Notes: a model not told the origin generated them from the letters alone. A DNA stretch of 64,000 bases from Bog-532 sp963732345 (GCA_963732345.1 CAVSZI010000014.1:62001-126000), one strand, 5' to 3'; shown: positions 44,750 through 53,506, numbered from the stretch's first letter. A program made the numbers and translations.

Positions 44750-45337
44750 ATGAATCTGTCCGAATACATCACCTTGTTCGTGCTCGTGGCGGTCATGGGA
44801 GGCGGCCTGCCGGGCCCGGGTGATGCGTCGCTGATCGCGGCGGGCACGCTCGCCGGGGAAGGCCGGCTCAACGTATGGGTCGTGCTCGGCACGGCCATGG
44901 TCGCCTGGATGCTCGGATCGGTAATCGGCTATGAAATCGGAGTCTGGAAGGGACGCTGGCTGCTCGACCACCCGGGACGGCTGGAGAGCTCACGCCTGAA
45001 AATGCTCGCCAAAGGCGACCGCGCCTTCGGCCGTTATCAATTCGTGGCATCCGTCACCATGCCGGCTTTTGTATCGGGGATTTTCCGCGTGCGATTCTGG
45101 ATATTTATACTCGGTGCGCTCGTTGCTGGCATCGGCTGGGTCGGCATGTACGTCGGGCTCTCATACTTCCTGGGCGCGGAGATCGCCCAGCGCATCGGAA
45201 ATGCCGGGACGAAGGTCGTGCTCGGCGTGGCCGTGATCGTCATCATCGGACTCGGCATCAGAGCCGCGGTGGCGAGGTGGCGCGCCGCCCGGCGGCGCCG
45301 GCGTGAGCAGAACCTGGCGGCGAAGGCGGCGAGCTGA
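44750..45337 (+). CDS. DedA/VTT-domain membrane protein
   Basis: This 195-aa integral membrane protein of the DedA family is thought to act in lipid-carrier flipping and envelope homeostasis. GGGLPGPGDASLIAAGTLAGEG near 17-38 and the GYEIGVWKGR...FGRYQFVASVTMPAFVSGIFR segment match the VTT domain. The polypeptide ends in a basic cytosolic tail. Translation is likely coupled with the upstream Vps62-like gene. Confidence 0.85.
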   Translation: MNLSEYITLFVLVAVMGGGLPGPGDASLIAAGTLAGEGRLNVWVVLGTAMVAWMLGSVIGYEIGVWKGRWLLDHPGRLESSRLKMLAKGDRAFGRYQFVASVTMPAFVSGIFRVRFWIFILGALVAGIGWVGMYVGLSYFLGAEIAQRIGNAGTKVVLGVAVIVIIGLGIRAAVARWRAARRRRREQNLAAKAAS

Positions 45338-45356
45338 CCGCACTGTCAGCCGGTTC

Positions 45357-45745
45357 TCAGCCCGGCAGGCTCTCGACCGCCCCGGCGGCGATGGCGGTGG
45401 CGAGCTGGGCGTGGTCCCGCTCGTTCTGATCGGCGTACAGGCGCGCGAACCGGCCGATGCCAGCTGTGAACCCGGGGCCTTTGCCGATGCAGGCATCAAT
45501 GGCCGCCGGGTCACCGGTGCGGGCGTGGGCCCGGGCGAGGGTCTCACCGCACGCGGCGGCGAACTCGGCGAGGCGGGGTGGTCCACGAGGTCCGCCTGTT
45601 CTTCGTCACTGATCGTGACACGAAGCGGGGGCTCCTCGGTTATCCGGGGGCGGCCGTGCGCCATCACCGTGAGCTTGGCAAACGCCCCGCGGCTGGTGCG
45701 GCGCGCCCGCTTCTTCTCAATGTGGACCGAAACCCGCCCGCGGTC
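45357..45745 (-). pseudogene. Remnant of a DUF2252 protein
   Basis: Two DUF2252-like blocks remain on the - strand. One is the middle block RTSRGAFAKLTVMAHGRPRITEEPPL (about 45735-45610); the other, after a frameshift near 45578, is the C-terminus with ETLARAHARTGDPAAI and RLYADQNERDHAQL. Several hundred residues between and before them are missing. The remaining DNA up to 45900 shows no gene. Confidence 0.75.
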
Positions 45746-45926
45746 GGCCGGCCCGAGGGAGTTGATCAGGCTGCCCGCCGGGCGGAGTCAAGGCCGGAGC
45801 CGAGCGCTTTCGGGGCCGGCGATGCCGGGTCAATGAGCGGGGCCGGCCGCTCAGGGCGCTTGACGCAACCACCGGGTTACTATAAATTATCGCAATTGAA
45901 TGGTTGCTGCACGCGGAGGTTCTCTC

Positions 45927-46364
45927 ATGCCAATCCCGGATCGCATCGAGCGCACCATCGATCTCGCCCAGCCGCCGCAGCGGGTGTGGGAGGCGCTGAC
46001 CAGCGCAGAAGGGCTCGGCGGCTGGTTCGGGAATCGCGCCACCGTCGACCTGCGCCCGGGCGGCACGGCATATGTCGAGTGGGATGACGGGGACCACAAA
46101 GCGACGCTGACGATCTCCGTCGTGGAGCCGCCGGTCAGGTTCGCCTGGACGTGGGGGATCCAGGGGCTGCCCGCCACCGATCCGCGCCGTACCTACGTCG
46201 AGTTCACCCTCGCGCCGAGCGGCGGGGGGACACGGCTGACCGTGGTGGAGTCCGGGTTCGCGCAGGTGCCCGACGAGCTGCTCGGCACCGCCTATCACGG
46301 CAATGTCGAGGGCTGGCGCAAGGAGCTGGCCGAGCTGGCCGGCTATCTCCATGCCGCGGCCTGA
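45927..46364 (+). CDS. SRPBCC domain protein (AHSA1-like)
   Basis: This 145-aa START-like helix-grip protein of the Aha1/SRPBCC family has IERTIDLAQPPQRVWEALTSAEGLGGWFG at residues about 6-34, and C-terminal FTLAPSGGGTRLTVVESGF and EGWRKELAELAGYL. These bind hydrophobic ligands, mostly of unknown identity. ATG 45927 with GCGGAGG eight bases before it is chosen. It overlaps the following ArsR-type gene by 14 bp, a common toolbox pairing in which the regulator controls the SRPBCC gene. Confidence 0.92.
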   Translation: MPIPDRIERTIDLAQPPQRVWEALTSAEGLGGWFGNRATVDLRPGGTAYVEWDDGDHKATLTISVVEPPVRFAWTWGIQGLPATDPRRTYVEFTLAPSGGGTRLTVVESGFAQVPDELLGTAYHGNVEGWRKELAELAGYLHAAA

Positions 46365-46734
46365 CCCGGAGGCAGTCGCGGAGGCGGTCTTCGCCGCGCT
46401 CGCCGAGCCGACCCGGCGCAGCATCCTCAGCGCCCTCGCTGCCCGCGGCCCGGCGACGGCGACCGACCTGGCAGGCTTGCTGCCGATCTCGCGGCAGGCC
46501 ATCACCAAGCACCTCGAGCTGCTCGCCGCCGCGGGCCTTGTACTCGCCGAGCCTGGCGAGCGACGCCGGATCCGCTTCCGCGTCAACGCGGCACCGATGG
46601 CGATTGCCCAGTCCTACCTCGCGGCGCTGGCCCAGGACTGGGACAGCAAGCTGGCCCGGCTGCAGCGCGCGCTGGACGCCCCGGCTGCCCAGCCCGCGGC
46701 CGCTGCTCCGGAGCCGGCCGTACCGGGGAGATGA
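46351..46734 (+). CDS. ArsR-family transcriptional regulator
   Basis: This 127-aa winged-helix repressor has FAALAEPTRRSILSALAARGPATATDLAGLLPISRQAITKHLELLAAAGLV (residues about 11-62), which covers the complete HTH. No Cys metal-binding pair is present, so it is the PedR/SdpR-like non-metal type seen with SRPBCC partners. The Ala/Pro tail is low complexity. Cotranscribed and overlapping with the SRPBCC gene. Confidence 0.92.
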   Translation: MPRPDPEAVAEAVFAALAEPTRRSILSALAARGPATATDLAGLLPISRQAITKHLELLAAAGLVLAEPGERRRIRFRVNAAPMAIAQSYLAALAQDWDSKLARLQRALDAPAAQPAAAAPEPAVPGR

Positions 46735-46764
46735 CCTGCGGTCGGCACTATCTAGGAGGATGGA

Positions 46765-46956
46765 ATGACTATTGCGGACAGGGCAGCGCCGGTGACGGCG
46801 GCCAATCGCGGCAACGGAGCTGAGACGGGGAAGGAGGACCCCTTTCCCGATCCCCGCGTCACAGACCATGGCCGAAGACTGGCGCAGCGGGGCAGCCAAG
46901 GCGTTCGAGCGGGCCGGCTCCCGGCGCTCGCAGAAGCAGAACCCGTCGTGTCATAA
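46765..46956 (+). pseudogene. Short truncated reading frame with a strong ribosome binding site
   Basis: MTIADRAAPVTAANRGNG begins after a very good AGGAGGAT site. The 63-codon frame ends early. A frameshift near 46890 would open a continuation reading AKAFERAGSRRSQKQNP. It looks like the start of a lost gene. Not identified. Confidence 0.4.
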
Positions 46957-47542
46957 GCAATAGAGCCCGTCGCGTCATAAGCAATGTGGCGGAGATCAAA
47001 GTGAATTCCGCTCGGGCTGGCGATCATCGGACTCGGAGTCCTGATCGTCACCGCGCCCTCGTCGGTCCCCGGGCTCATGCCACCGACGTGAGACGTCATC
47101 GGTGGCGCGGGCCTCGCCAAGCTCTTAACGACAAAGGAGATCATCGCCCGGTACGCCGGGCCGCCCCCGCTGAGCTCATCTCCTCCCGGGCCAGCGGCGT
47201 CGGGTGATGCCCGGGCTGATGCTAATGACGCGCGTCTGAACATGCAGGTTGCCGCGCCTGGCAGGCAGGGTAACTCTTCGGCTGCCGCCTGCAGATAGCG
47301 ACGCTCTTGCTTTCCGCTTCGGCATGTTTTATCTGTTGAAGGGGCCAGAGAGCCAGGTCCGTCTCACAGAGCCACGACGACTGTGGCCTGGGAGATGACA
47401 TTGCCGGCCATGATCCTCAACTGATCCAACTGGAACAGCAACTCTCCGGGGCCGCCGGGCGCGTGCCGGGGGAGCGGGCTGGCAGGCGACGGTTGCCGCC
47501 GGGCCGCGCGCGGACGCCATGAGGGCTGAGGGGGCGCCGGGG
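46957..47542. other. Degenerate intergenic region
   Basis: No intact gene. A + strand fragment around 47015-47090 reads LAIIGLGVLIVTAPSSVPG followed by a stop, the end of a membrane protein whose upstream part is missing. The remainder shows no coding signal that I can support. Confidence 0.45.
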
Positions 47543-47821
47543 ATGGACGCGAAAGGCCTGGAAACGCTGCTGGTGGTGGCGCTGGTGGCGGCGCTGGCGC
47601 CTATCATCGTGGCCGCGCTGCCCGGGCCGCGCATTCCCCAGGTGGTTGTCCTGATCTTCGCCGGCATCCTGATCGGCCCGAACGGGCTGGGCCTGGCTGA
47701 CACCGCCAGCATCAAGCTGATCGCCAACGTCGGGCTGGGATTCCTGTTCCTGCGGTCGGCCGCCGCCGCGATAGCACGGCGCAGCGCCCAAGATCCCCGC
47801 CGTACCCGCCGTGGCCCGTAG
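47543..47821 (+). pseudogene. Truncated cation:proton antiporter (CPA2-like) N-terminus
   Basis: The frame from ATG 47543 encodes TLLVVALVAALAPIIVAALPG and IPQVVVLIFAGILIGPNGLGL, then LIANVGLGFLFL. That is the start of a monovalent cation:proton antiporter-2 protein (KefB-like). The frame ends after about 92 codons in unrelated basic sequence, where such proteins normally run to about 400 or more residues. Probably non-functional. Confidence 0.7.
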
Positions 47822-48093
47822 GGCGTCTGGCCGGATGCAAAGTTCCCGTGCAGGCGTATGCTAACTACAGGTTGCGATGGCTTTCGCTTGCCACCTCAGC
47901 TTTGCTGCGTAGGCGTTGCTCTGGACCCCGGTGGCGTTCCGTACCGACACGGACGTTTGCCCACCGGGAGATCGCGTTGGCATATTTAGTCGCCAGGTCG
48001 CCGGTCCCGCGGACGTGCTGCCGTCCGGTTGCGGGCATTTGATCAATCTTCTCCTGCGGGAGTACCGGCACGCGACGACAAGGAAGTCATCTG

Positions 48094-49149
48094 ATGAAGG
48101 CTCTGGTGTACCACGGACCGGGTCGGAAGATGTGGGAGCAGGTACCCGACCCGAAGATCATCGACCCGACCGACGTGATCGTGCAGGTGGACATCACCAC
48201 GATCTGCGGCACCGACCTGCACATCCTCAAGGGGGACGTGCCGGCGGTGACCGACGGGCGGATTCTGGGGCACGAAGGTGTCGGCACGATCACCGAGGTC
48301 GGCCAGGCGGTGAGCAAGCTCGCCGTGGGGGACCGCGTGATCATCTCCTGCGTCACCTCGTGCGGCTCATGCTCCTACTGCCACCAGCAGCTGCCCTCGC
48401 ACTGTCTCGACGACGAGGGCGCCTCCGGCATCGGCTGGATCTTCGGCCACCTTATCGACGGCACCCAGGCGGAGTACGTGCGCGTACCCTTCGCCGAGAA
48501 CTCCCTGCACAAGATGCCCGGGGGCGTGAGCGACGAGGCCGCGGTCATGCTCTCCGACATCTTGCCCACGGGCTTCGAGATCGGGGTGCGCAACGGCCGC
48601 GTCAAGCCCGGCAACGTCGTCGCCGTCATCGGCGCCGGACCGGTGGGCCTGTCGGCGATGATGACCGCCGGGCTCTACGGCGCCTCTCGTGTCATCGCCA
48701 TAGACCTCGATGGCAACCGGATCCAGCAAGCCAAGTTCTTCGGCGCCACCAACGGCGTCAACAGCGGCGATGCGGACTGGGCAGACCAGGTGCTGGCCAT
48801 GACCGACGGCCTGGGCGTGGACGTCGCGATCGAGGCCGTGGGCATGTCGGCGACCTTCCAGATGGCCACTGAGCTCGTCCGCGCAGGCGGGACAGTGGCG
48901 AATGTCGGCGTGCACGGCAAGTCGGTGGAGCTGAAACTCCAGGATCTGTGGATCAAGGACATCGCTCTCACCACCGGCCTGGTGAGCGCCACCACGACGC
49001 CGATGCTGCTCAGGCTGGTCGCCCAGGGCAGGCTCACACCGGAGAAGTTCGTGAGCCACCGCTTCACGTTCGAAGACATCATCGGCGCCTACGACACCTT
49101 CGGCAGGGCAGCGGAGACCAAGGCCCTCAAGGTAGCCATCACCCGCTGA
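48094..49149 (+). CDS. Zinc-dependent alcohol dehydrogenase (MDR family)
   Basis: This 351-aa medium-chain dehydrogenase has a catalytic Zn site with CGTDLHILKGD (Cys38 region) and GHEGVG near 63. The structural Zn loop is CGSCSYCHQQLPSHC near 92-106, and the NAD(P)-binding glycine motif VIGAGPVGLSAM near 172. It resembles zinc alcohol dehydrogenases acting on short secondary alcohols. AAGGAAG precedes the ATG. A 270-bp upstream region holds a possible promoter with CATATTTAGT near 47980. Its last codons overlap the end of a convergent small membrane-protein gene. Confidence 0.93.
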   Translation: MKALVYHGPGRKMWEQVPDPKIIDPTDVIVQVDITTICGTDLHILKGDVPAVTDGRILGHEGVGTITEVGQAVSKLAVGDRVIISCVTSCGSCSYCHQQLPSHCLDDEGASGIGWIFGHLIDGTQAEYVRVPFAENSLHKMPGGVSDEAAVMLSDILPTGFEIGVRNGRVKPGNVVAVIGAGPVGLSAMMTAGLYGASRVIAIDLDGNRIQQAKFFGATNGVNSGDADWADQVLAMTDGLGVDVAIEAVGMSATFQMATELVRAGGTVANVGVHGKSVELKLQDLWIKDIALTTGLVSATTTPMLLRLVAQGRLTPEKFVSHRFTFEDIIGAYDTFGRAAETKALKVAITR

Positions 49150-49316
49150 CGCACCGCCAACGGCCCGATCCGCCGCGCGCGGGTCGGGCCAGTGAGCCAG
49201 CTGGTGGCGGCGAGGAACAGTATCGCTGCCACGATGACGCACAGCACCACGATGCGCAGGGTTCTGCGCCCGCGTGGTACGCGGACCCCTGGGTCCGTCT
49301 CGTCTGGTGTGGTCAT
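49089..49316 (-). CDS. Small single-span membrane protein of PadR operon
   Basis: This 75-aa protein has an N-terminal charged segment, one hydrophobic helix (IVVLCVIVAAILFLAATSWL, about residues 22-41) and a basic tail. It overlaps the preceding gene by 4 bp, consistent with a third gene of the padR operon, and overlaps the 3' end of the alcohol dehydrogenase gene by 61 bp in the opposite direction. Function unknown. Confidence 0.5.
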   Translation of the reverse strand: MTTPDETDPGVRVPRGRRTLRIVVLCVIVAAILFLAATSWLTGPTRARRIGPLAVRQRVMATLRALVSAALPKVS

Positions 49317-49636
49317 CGCGGGTTACGCCTCCTGCTGGGGTTCGGGGTTCGGGGTTCGGGCTGATCGGTCCGGCAATTGTCGGTGTGGGTGTGTGGCGGA
49401 GCAGGCGGCCGGCCGCGGCGCATCCGCCGGGCCCGGCCCTTGATGTGGCCGAGTTCGCCGAGCATAGCCTGACCCCACTCGGCGCGCTGCGGGGCCAACA
49501 GGCCGATCGCCCAGCGCGTCAGCCGCAGCGGCGCGTCTTCGGTCGGTCCGTCCAGGAACCGCCGCGGATCGCGCCGGTACCACGCGATCAGAATGCCCAG
49601 CAAGCCGGCCATAGGGACAAAGAACAAGCCACCCAT
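49313..49636 (-). CDS. Hypothetical membrane protein of PadR operon, possibly frameshifted
   Basis: This 107-aa protein has an N-terminal hydrophobic segment MGGLFFVPMAGLLGILIAWY. The middle block LTRWAIGLLAPQRAEWGQAMLGEL is typical of proteins that often follow PadR regulators in actinomycetes. After RRMR the protein turns into a Pro/Arg-rich tail. The +1 frame there continues GCAAAGRLL, which fits the usual family continuation better, so a frameshift is possible. A 7-bp repeat (GTTCGGG, several copies at about 49339-49360) lies in this tail. The start overlaps the padR stop (TAATG). Confidence 0.55.
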   Translation of the reverse strand: MGGLFFVPMAGLLGILIAWYRRDPRRFLDGPTEDAPLRLTRWAIGLLAPQRAEWGQAMLGELGHIKGRARRMRRGRPPAPPHTHTDNCRTDQPEPRTPNPSRRRNPR

Positions 49637-49950
49637 TACGCCTCACTCCAGCGGTTGCGCGGATGCGGAACGCTCCGGTCGGCGCGCGCGGCGGGCAACG
49701 CCGCCACGAACTCTCGACCGGCCGGGGACAGTCGGTATAGATGGCGAGGTGGCCGGCTGCCCACACCCGGCTTCCAGGAGGTCTCCAGCAGACCGCGGTC
49801 GGCGAGCCGGACCAGGATCGGATACAGCGAACCCGACTTCAGGTGCACCTCGGTGGCCAGGTCGTAGCCGTAACGCCACTGAGCCGGATCGGCGGCCAAC
49901 GCCCGCAGGACGTTGATCGTCTGTGGTGATGGGGGGCGGTTACGCTGCAT
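49636..49950 (-). CDS. PadR-family transcriptional regulator
   Basis: This 104-aa winged-helix regulator has TINVLRALAADPAQWRYGYDLATEVHLKSGSLYPILVRLADRGLLETSW (residues about 11-59), the complete PadR HTH with its SGSLYP signature. PRHLYRLSPAGREFV follows. It is short and lacks the long C-terminal dimer helix. It is the first gene of a - strand operon with two small membrane-protein genes, which it probably represses. Confidence 0.9.
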   Translation of the reverse strand: MQRNRPPSPQTINVLRALAADPAQWRYGYDLATEVHLKSGSLYPILVRLADRGLLETSWKPGVGSRPPRHLYRLSPAGREFVAALPAARADRSVPHPRNRWSEA

Positions 49951-50045
49951 GAACGGTAACTCTACTCATATAGCTGTAGTGGTCAATAGGCCAGAGGACT
50001 CACCGGACTCCGGCTGCGATCGGCTGTCGGCGCCGGCCATGTAAG

Positions 50046-50228
50046 GTGGGCTGGCCCGCTCCCGGGGATCCGGAAGCCGGGGGTGACGCCGCGCTAGACG
50101 GGCGGGACCTGATCGCGGACCGTCTCGATGACGAGGTGAACTGGCTGCGGCAGGCCGCGGGCTGGCTCGCCCAGCTCCACGCCGGCGGGCATCCGCCGGC
50201 GGTGAACCTGCGCCCCGGTGACGACTGA
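50046..50228 (+). pseudogene. Fragment of an unidentified gene
   Basis: The + strand reads LIADRLDDEVNWLRQAAGWLAQLHAGGHPPAVNLRPGDD and stops. It continues weakly after the stop (VYVAVDLARVAAL). It has proper codon bias and resembles the C-terminal half of small actinomycete proteins of unknown function. Upstream start and promoter are not visible. Confidence 0.35.
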
Positions 50229-50392
50229 CCCGGCACCGTTTACGTCGCCGTCGACCTGGCCCGGGTCGCCGCTTTACGGGCCGCGCCTAATTGGCTAGTT
50301 GGCCTTTTCCTTCATTGGCTCCGGCGGGGTGGCTGAGGTTGGCGCCGCGCTCGTAGGGCCGGGTCGTTGTCTCGCCTGCCGTCCGGGGCTGG

Positions 50393-51274
50393 TCAGATGA
50401 AGTAGTGGCCCTGCTCGATGTCCTCGATGAGGCCGGGGTGGGTGGGGTTCCAGCCCAGGAGTTCCTGGGTGATGGTGCTAGAAGCGGGCATGTCGGTGCT
50501 GAGGATGTGCGCGAGCATGCCGCCGAGTTCTTCGGCGGGCAGGGACCGGGCGAGCAGGTTCAGGTGCCGGCCGATGGCCTCGGCGATCTCGCGGACGGGC
50601 ACACCTTCGTCGCCGACGGCGTTGAGCACTGCGCCGGCGGGAGCCTGCTCGATGGCCAGCCGGTACAGGCTCGCGGCGTCCTTCACATGGACGGCGGGCC
50701 AGCGGCTGGTCCCATCGCCGATGTAGCCGGAGACGCCTTTGGCCCGGGCCGCGGCGATGAGCTGGGGGACGAAGCCGTGGCGTTCTCCCTGGCCGTGCAC
50801 CGAGCGGGGCAGCATGACCAGGCAGGAGCGGACGCCCCTGTCTGCGGCCGCGAGGGCGGCCTGCATGTTGGTGATGCGGGCCGCGATGGGCCCGGCGGCG
50901 ATGAGTTCGTCGCGTTCGGTCGCGGGCCGGCCGGGTGTCACGAGGGTTGCGCCGGAGATCACCAGGGGCTTGCCGGAGCCGGCGAGTCCGGTGGCGAACG
51001 TCTCGATGGCCTTGGCATCGGTCCGCGTCGCAGCCTCGCTCACGCTGGGCACGACGAAGGCGAGGTGGATGACGCCGTCGCTGTCGAGGGTGCCGGCGCG
51101 CAGCGCGCCGGTGTCGTTCAGGTCGCCGCGCAGCACCTCGGCGCCCATGTCGGCGACTGCTTTGGCGGAGGCGTCCGAGCGGGCTACTCCGAGGACCTGG
51201 TGGCCGGCGCTGATGAGTTCGGGGACGACGGCCGAGCCGATCCAGCCGGAAGCGCCGGTGACGAAGATGCGCAT
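50393..51274 (-). CDS. NAD(P)-dependent extended SDR (epimerase-like)
   Basis: This 293-aa atypical/extended SDR has the cofactor motif FVTGASGWIGSAVV at residues 3-16, DGVIHLAFV near 66 and LPRSVHGQGERHGFV near 154. It resembles sugar-epimerase/4-reductase-like proteins often annotated as NAD-dependent epimerase/dehydratase; the substrate is unknown. The start is ATG at 51274 with AAGGAG 7 nt before. It is divergent from the TetR gene, with three palindromic operator-like sequences in between, so it is probably the regulated target. Confidence 0.9.
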   Translation of the reverse strand: MRIFVTGASGWIGSAVVPELISAGHQVLGVARSDASAKAVADMGAEVLRGDLNDTGALRAGTLDSDGVIHLAFVVPSVSEAATRTDAKAIETFATGLAGSGKPLVISGATLVTPGRPATERDELIAAGPIAARITNMQAALAAADRGVRSCLVMLPRSVHGQGERHGFVPQLIAAARAKGVSGYIGDGTSRWPAVHVKDAASLYRLAIEQAPAGAVLNAVGDEGVPVREIAEAIGRHLNLLARSLPAEELGGMLAHILSTDMPASSTITQELLGWNPTHPGLIEDIEQGHYFI

Positions 51275-51342
51275 GGAGATTCTCCTTGGTCGTGCTCTCG
51301 GGTGATGACGATGCGCGGCGCAGACGCCCCGGCCGGAAGGCC

Positions 51343-51424
51343 GATGCGATCCGGTCGCATCAATTCTAGCACCACCATGCGACGCTGTCGCATCACTTCC
51401 CAGGTGATGCGATCCGGTCGCCTC
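51343..51424. promoter_or_regulatory. Three palindromic operator-like sites between epimerase and TetR genes
   Basis: Site 1 (51343-51361) is GATGCGA-TCCGG-TCGCATC. Site 2 (51377-51393) is ATGCGAC-GCT-GTCGCAT. Site 3 (51406-51424) repeats site 1 with one mismatch in the right arm. The arms share ATGCGA/TCGCAT. Sites 1 and 3 are direct copies about 63 bp apart. They probably bind the TetR protein encoded next to them, controlling both divergent genes. Confidence 0.8.
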
Positions 51425-51433
51425 GCTTAGGCT

Positions 51434-52132
51434 GTGACGGTGAGCAGATGGGCGCCGGACGCGCGTGATCGCCTGGAGACCGCCGCGCTCGACCTGTTCG
51501 TGCAGAACGGCTACGAGGAAACGACCGTCGCGCAGATCGCGGATCGCGCCGGTTTGAACCGCGCCACGTTCTTCCGGCACTTCGCCGATAAGCGGGAGGT
51601 CCTGTTCGGCGGTGAAGACGTGCTGGCCGGGCTGTTCGCCGACGCCATCCGGGCTGCCTCCCCGGATGCGACGCTCACCGAGTGCCTGCAGGCGGCGTTC
51701 GCGGCCGCCGGGGTCGCGATGACCCCGCAGCAGCGGGCTAAGGCCGCCCAGCGCGTGCTGGTGGTCGCGGCGAACAGCGAGCTGCAGGAGCGGGGACTGC
51801 TCAAGCACGCCCGGATCGCCAGGTCGATCAACGCCGCCCTGCGCGAACGGGGCGCGGACGAGCTGACCGCCCGGCTGGGGGCGGAAGTGGGGATGCTCGC
51901 CTTCACAATCGCCGTTGAGCGCTGGATGGAGGCGGACAATGACGAACCGTTCCCGCTCCATGCCGCAGCGGCCTTGAGTGACCTGCAGGTGCGCGCGGCC
52001 GATCTGGACTCCCGGTCCCGCCTGTCAGCCTTACGCGAGTTCAGCGAAACGCAGAAGACCAGATGGAGCCTGGCCAGGCTGGCGGAGTTCCTGGTGGCCG
52101 AGGCCGAGGGGTGGTCGATGACATCAGCCTGA
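51434..52132 (+). CDS. TetR-family transcriptional regulator
   Basis: This 232-aa repressor has an N-terminal HTH: RLETAALDLFVQNGYEETTVAQIADRAGLNRATFFRHFADKREVLF (residues about 13-58). The C-terminal ligand-binding domain is unassigned. Start GTG 51434 or 51440. Its own promoter region contains three palindromes, so autoregulation and control of the divergent epimerase gene are likely. Confidence 0.93.
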   Translation: MTVSRWAPDARDRLETAALDLFVQNGYEETTVAQIADRAGLNRATFFRHFADKREVLFGGEDVLAGLFADAIRAASPDATLTECLQAAFAAAGVAMTPQQRAKAAQRVLVVAANSELQERGLLKHARIARSINAALRERGADELTARLGAEVGMLAFTIAVERWMEADNDEPFPLHAAAALSDLQVRAADLDSRSRLSALREFSETQKTRWSLARLAEFLVAEAEGWSMTSA

Positions 52133-52257
52133 GGGCTTGCGGGTTTTGCTCCGTGAGGAGGGCGTCACCTTTCAGGCGCCTGAAGACGTGGAAAGGCTCC
52201 GAAGGATCCGCAATACGCGGTGAAGAAGGCGCGGATCGAGGCTCGGCGGACGAGCGG

Positions 52258-52821
52258 CTAGCGCGCCACGCGGTAGCGGAGGTAGACGACTCTCGAGCTG
52301 AAGGTGCGGGTCTCGACGAGTTCGAGATCCACCCGGCGCTCGCGCTGGGGAAAGAACGGAATGCCACCGCCAACCAGCACCGGGTAGACCCTGGCCCGGT
52401 ACTCGTCGATCAGACCCGACGCGGCCGCCTCGGCGGCGAGAGTCGCGCCGCCGATCGCGACGTCGCCATCCGCCGGCTCGGCTCGCAACCGCTCGATCTC
52501 CTCCGCCAGGCCGCCGGAGGCCAGGCGGGCATTGCCCTGCACGGCCGACAGCGTGGTGGAGAACACCACCTTTGGGAGCGGCTTCCAGATCGCGGCCCAC
52601 TCGAGCATTGAGTCGTCGAGCGATGGAACCTGGTCGGCGGTCTCCCAGTACAGCATCGTCTCGTACAGCCCTCGTCCCAGCAGGTGGACGCCGACCTCTC
52701 GTATCTCGTCGGTGACGAAGCGAAAGACCTCCTCGTCGGGCGCCGTCCAGTCGAAGTCGCCGTCCGGCCCGACGATGTAGCCGTCAAGTGAGACGCCCAT
52801 CGAATAGGTCACGCTGCGCAT
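52258..52821 (-). CDS. Dihydrofolate reductase family protein (RibD C-terminal-like)
   Basis: This 187-aa protein is of the DHFR/RibD_C family. SVTYSMGVSLDGYIVGPDGDFDW at residues about 3-25 and LLGRGLYETMLYW near 48 are diagnostic, with VAIGGATLAAEA and YPVLVGGGIPFFP later. These NADPH-binding enzymes are usually of unknown substrate (YyaP/YwjB type). The chosen ATG at 52821 follows an AGGAGG site. It is convergent with the TetR gene across a gap of about 125 bp. Confidence 0.92.
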   Translation of the reverse strand: MRSVTYSMGVSLDGYIVGPDGDFDWTAPDEEVFRFVTDEIREVGVHLLGRGLYETMLYWETADQVPSLDDSMLEWAAIWKPLPKVVFSTTLSAVQGNARLASGGLAEEIERLRAEPADGDVAIGGATLAAEAAASGLIDEYRARVYPVLVGGGIPFFPQRERRVDLELVETRTFSSRVVYLRYRVAR

Positions 52822-53061
52822 CAGAAGTCCTCCTCGGTAACGGGTCCGACAGTACGACCGCCGGACGCCGGACGCCGCAGAACTCATCGCGGCTGGCGGG
52901 ACAGGGCAAACCTAATCTGCTACGGCACCAGAGAGGCTCCGCCCCGGACACTCCTGGCCGGGCAGCAGCGCGAGCCTGTGGGCGGCGGGGTGCGGGACCG
53001 TCGAGGACGCTGAGCGGACGAGCCGGCCTGTGACGAGGATCGGAACAGGATCCTGAACGGG

Positions 53062-53312
53062 TCATCGAGGGCCGCGGAGGGGTCGGAGTCCGCTGGTAGG
53101 TGGGCGGCTCGTGGTTTGGTAGCGGCCGTTGAGGTTGATTGTGGGGGTGGCCGAGCGGGGAGAGCCTGGCGATGTCGGCGGGGTTGGGGTGGTGCCCGAT
53201 GGCGGCGAGGTGGTCGAGCGCGGCCTGGATGTAGACGGTCTGCCACAACACAATGATGTTGATCATGATGCCCAGTGTGTCGAGCTGGTTCTCCTGTCCG
53301 GCTTGCGCGCGG
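53062..53312 (-). pseudogene. Tn3-family transposase C-terminal remnant
   Basis: The - strand contains QAGQENQLDTLGIMINIIVLW and QAALDHLAAIGH, then IARLSPLGH. After a frameshift it reads INLNGRYQ. This is the end of a Tn3-family TnpA, from a different subfamily than the complete one at 60010. It lies outside the left end of the complete transposon and marks an older insertion. Confidence 0.8.
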
Positions 53313-53400
53313 TGGTGCGCCGCAAGGGCGGCGCGGTCGATGAGATCACCTGGCAGACTCGCACCGCCCGGCTGCTGGCCCGGCATCTGGCCGGCCGCAC
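53312..53400 (+). pseudogene. Tyrosine integrase remnant, left part (interrupted by the Tn3 element)
   Basis: The frame RRKGGAVDEITWQTRTARLLARHLAGRT is open up to the transposon end. Across the 5-bp duplication it continues at 63264 as RGPVFCTDRAAELFTQATGG. Together they resemble the central part of phage-type integrases, with a KGG motif and a CTDRAAELF segment. Confidence 0.7.
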
Positions 53401-53438
53401 GGGGTCCTGGGACTATCCGTCCGGGTATTAACTCTAAG
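53401..53438 (+). repeat. Left terminal inverted repeat (38 bp) of Tn3 element
   Basis: Starts GGGGTCCTGGGAC and ends AACTCTAAG. Complementary to 63226-63263 with one mismatch at position 31. Preceded by the target duplication CGCAC. Confidence 0.97.
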
Positions 53439-53506
53439 CGCTGCGCCGCAGGTCAGCGTAGTGGGCGCCTACCCGGGCGGGTTCGGGCCTCGTCAGCGGC
53501 TGGTGT

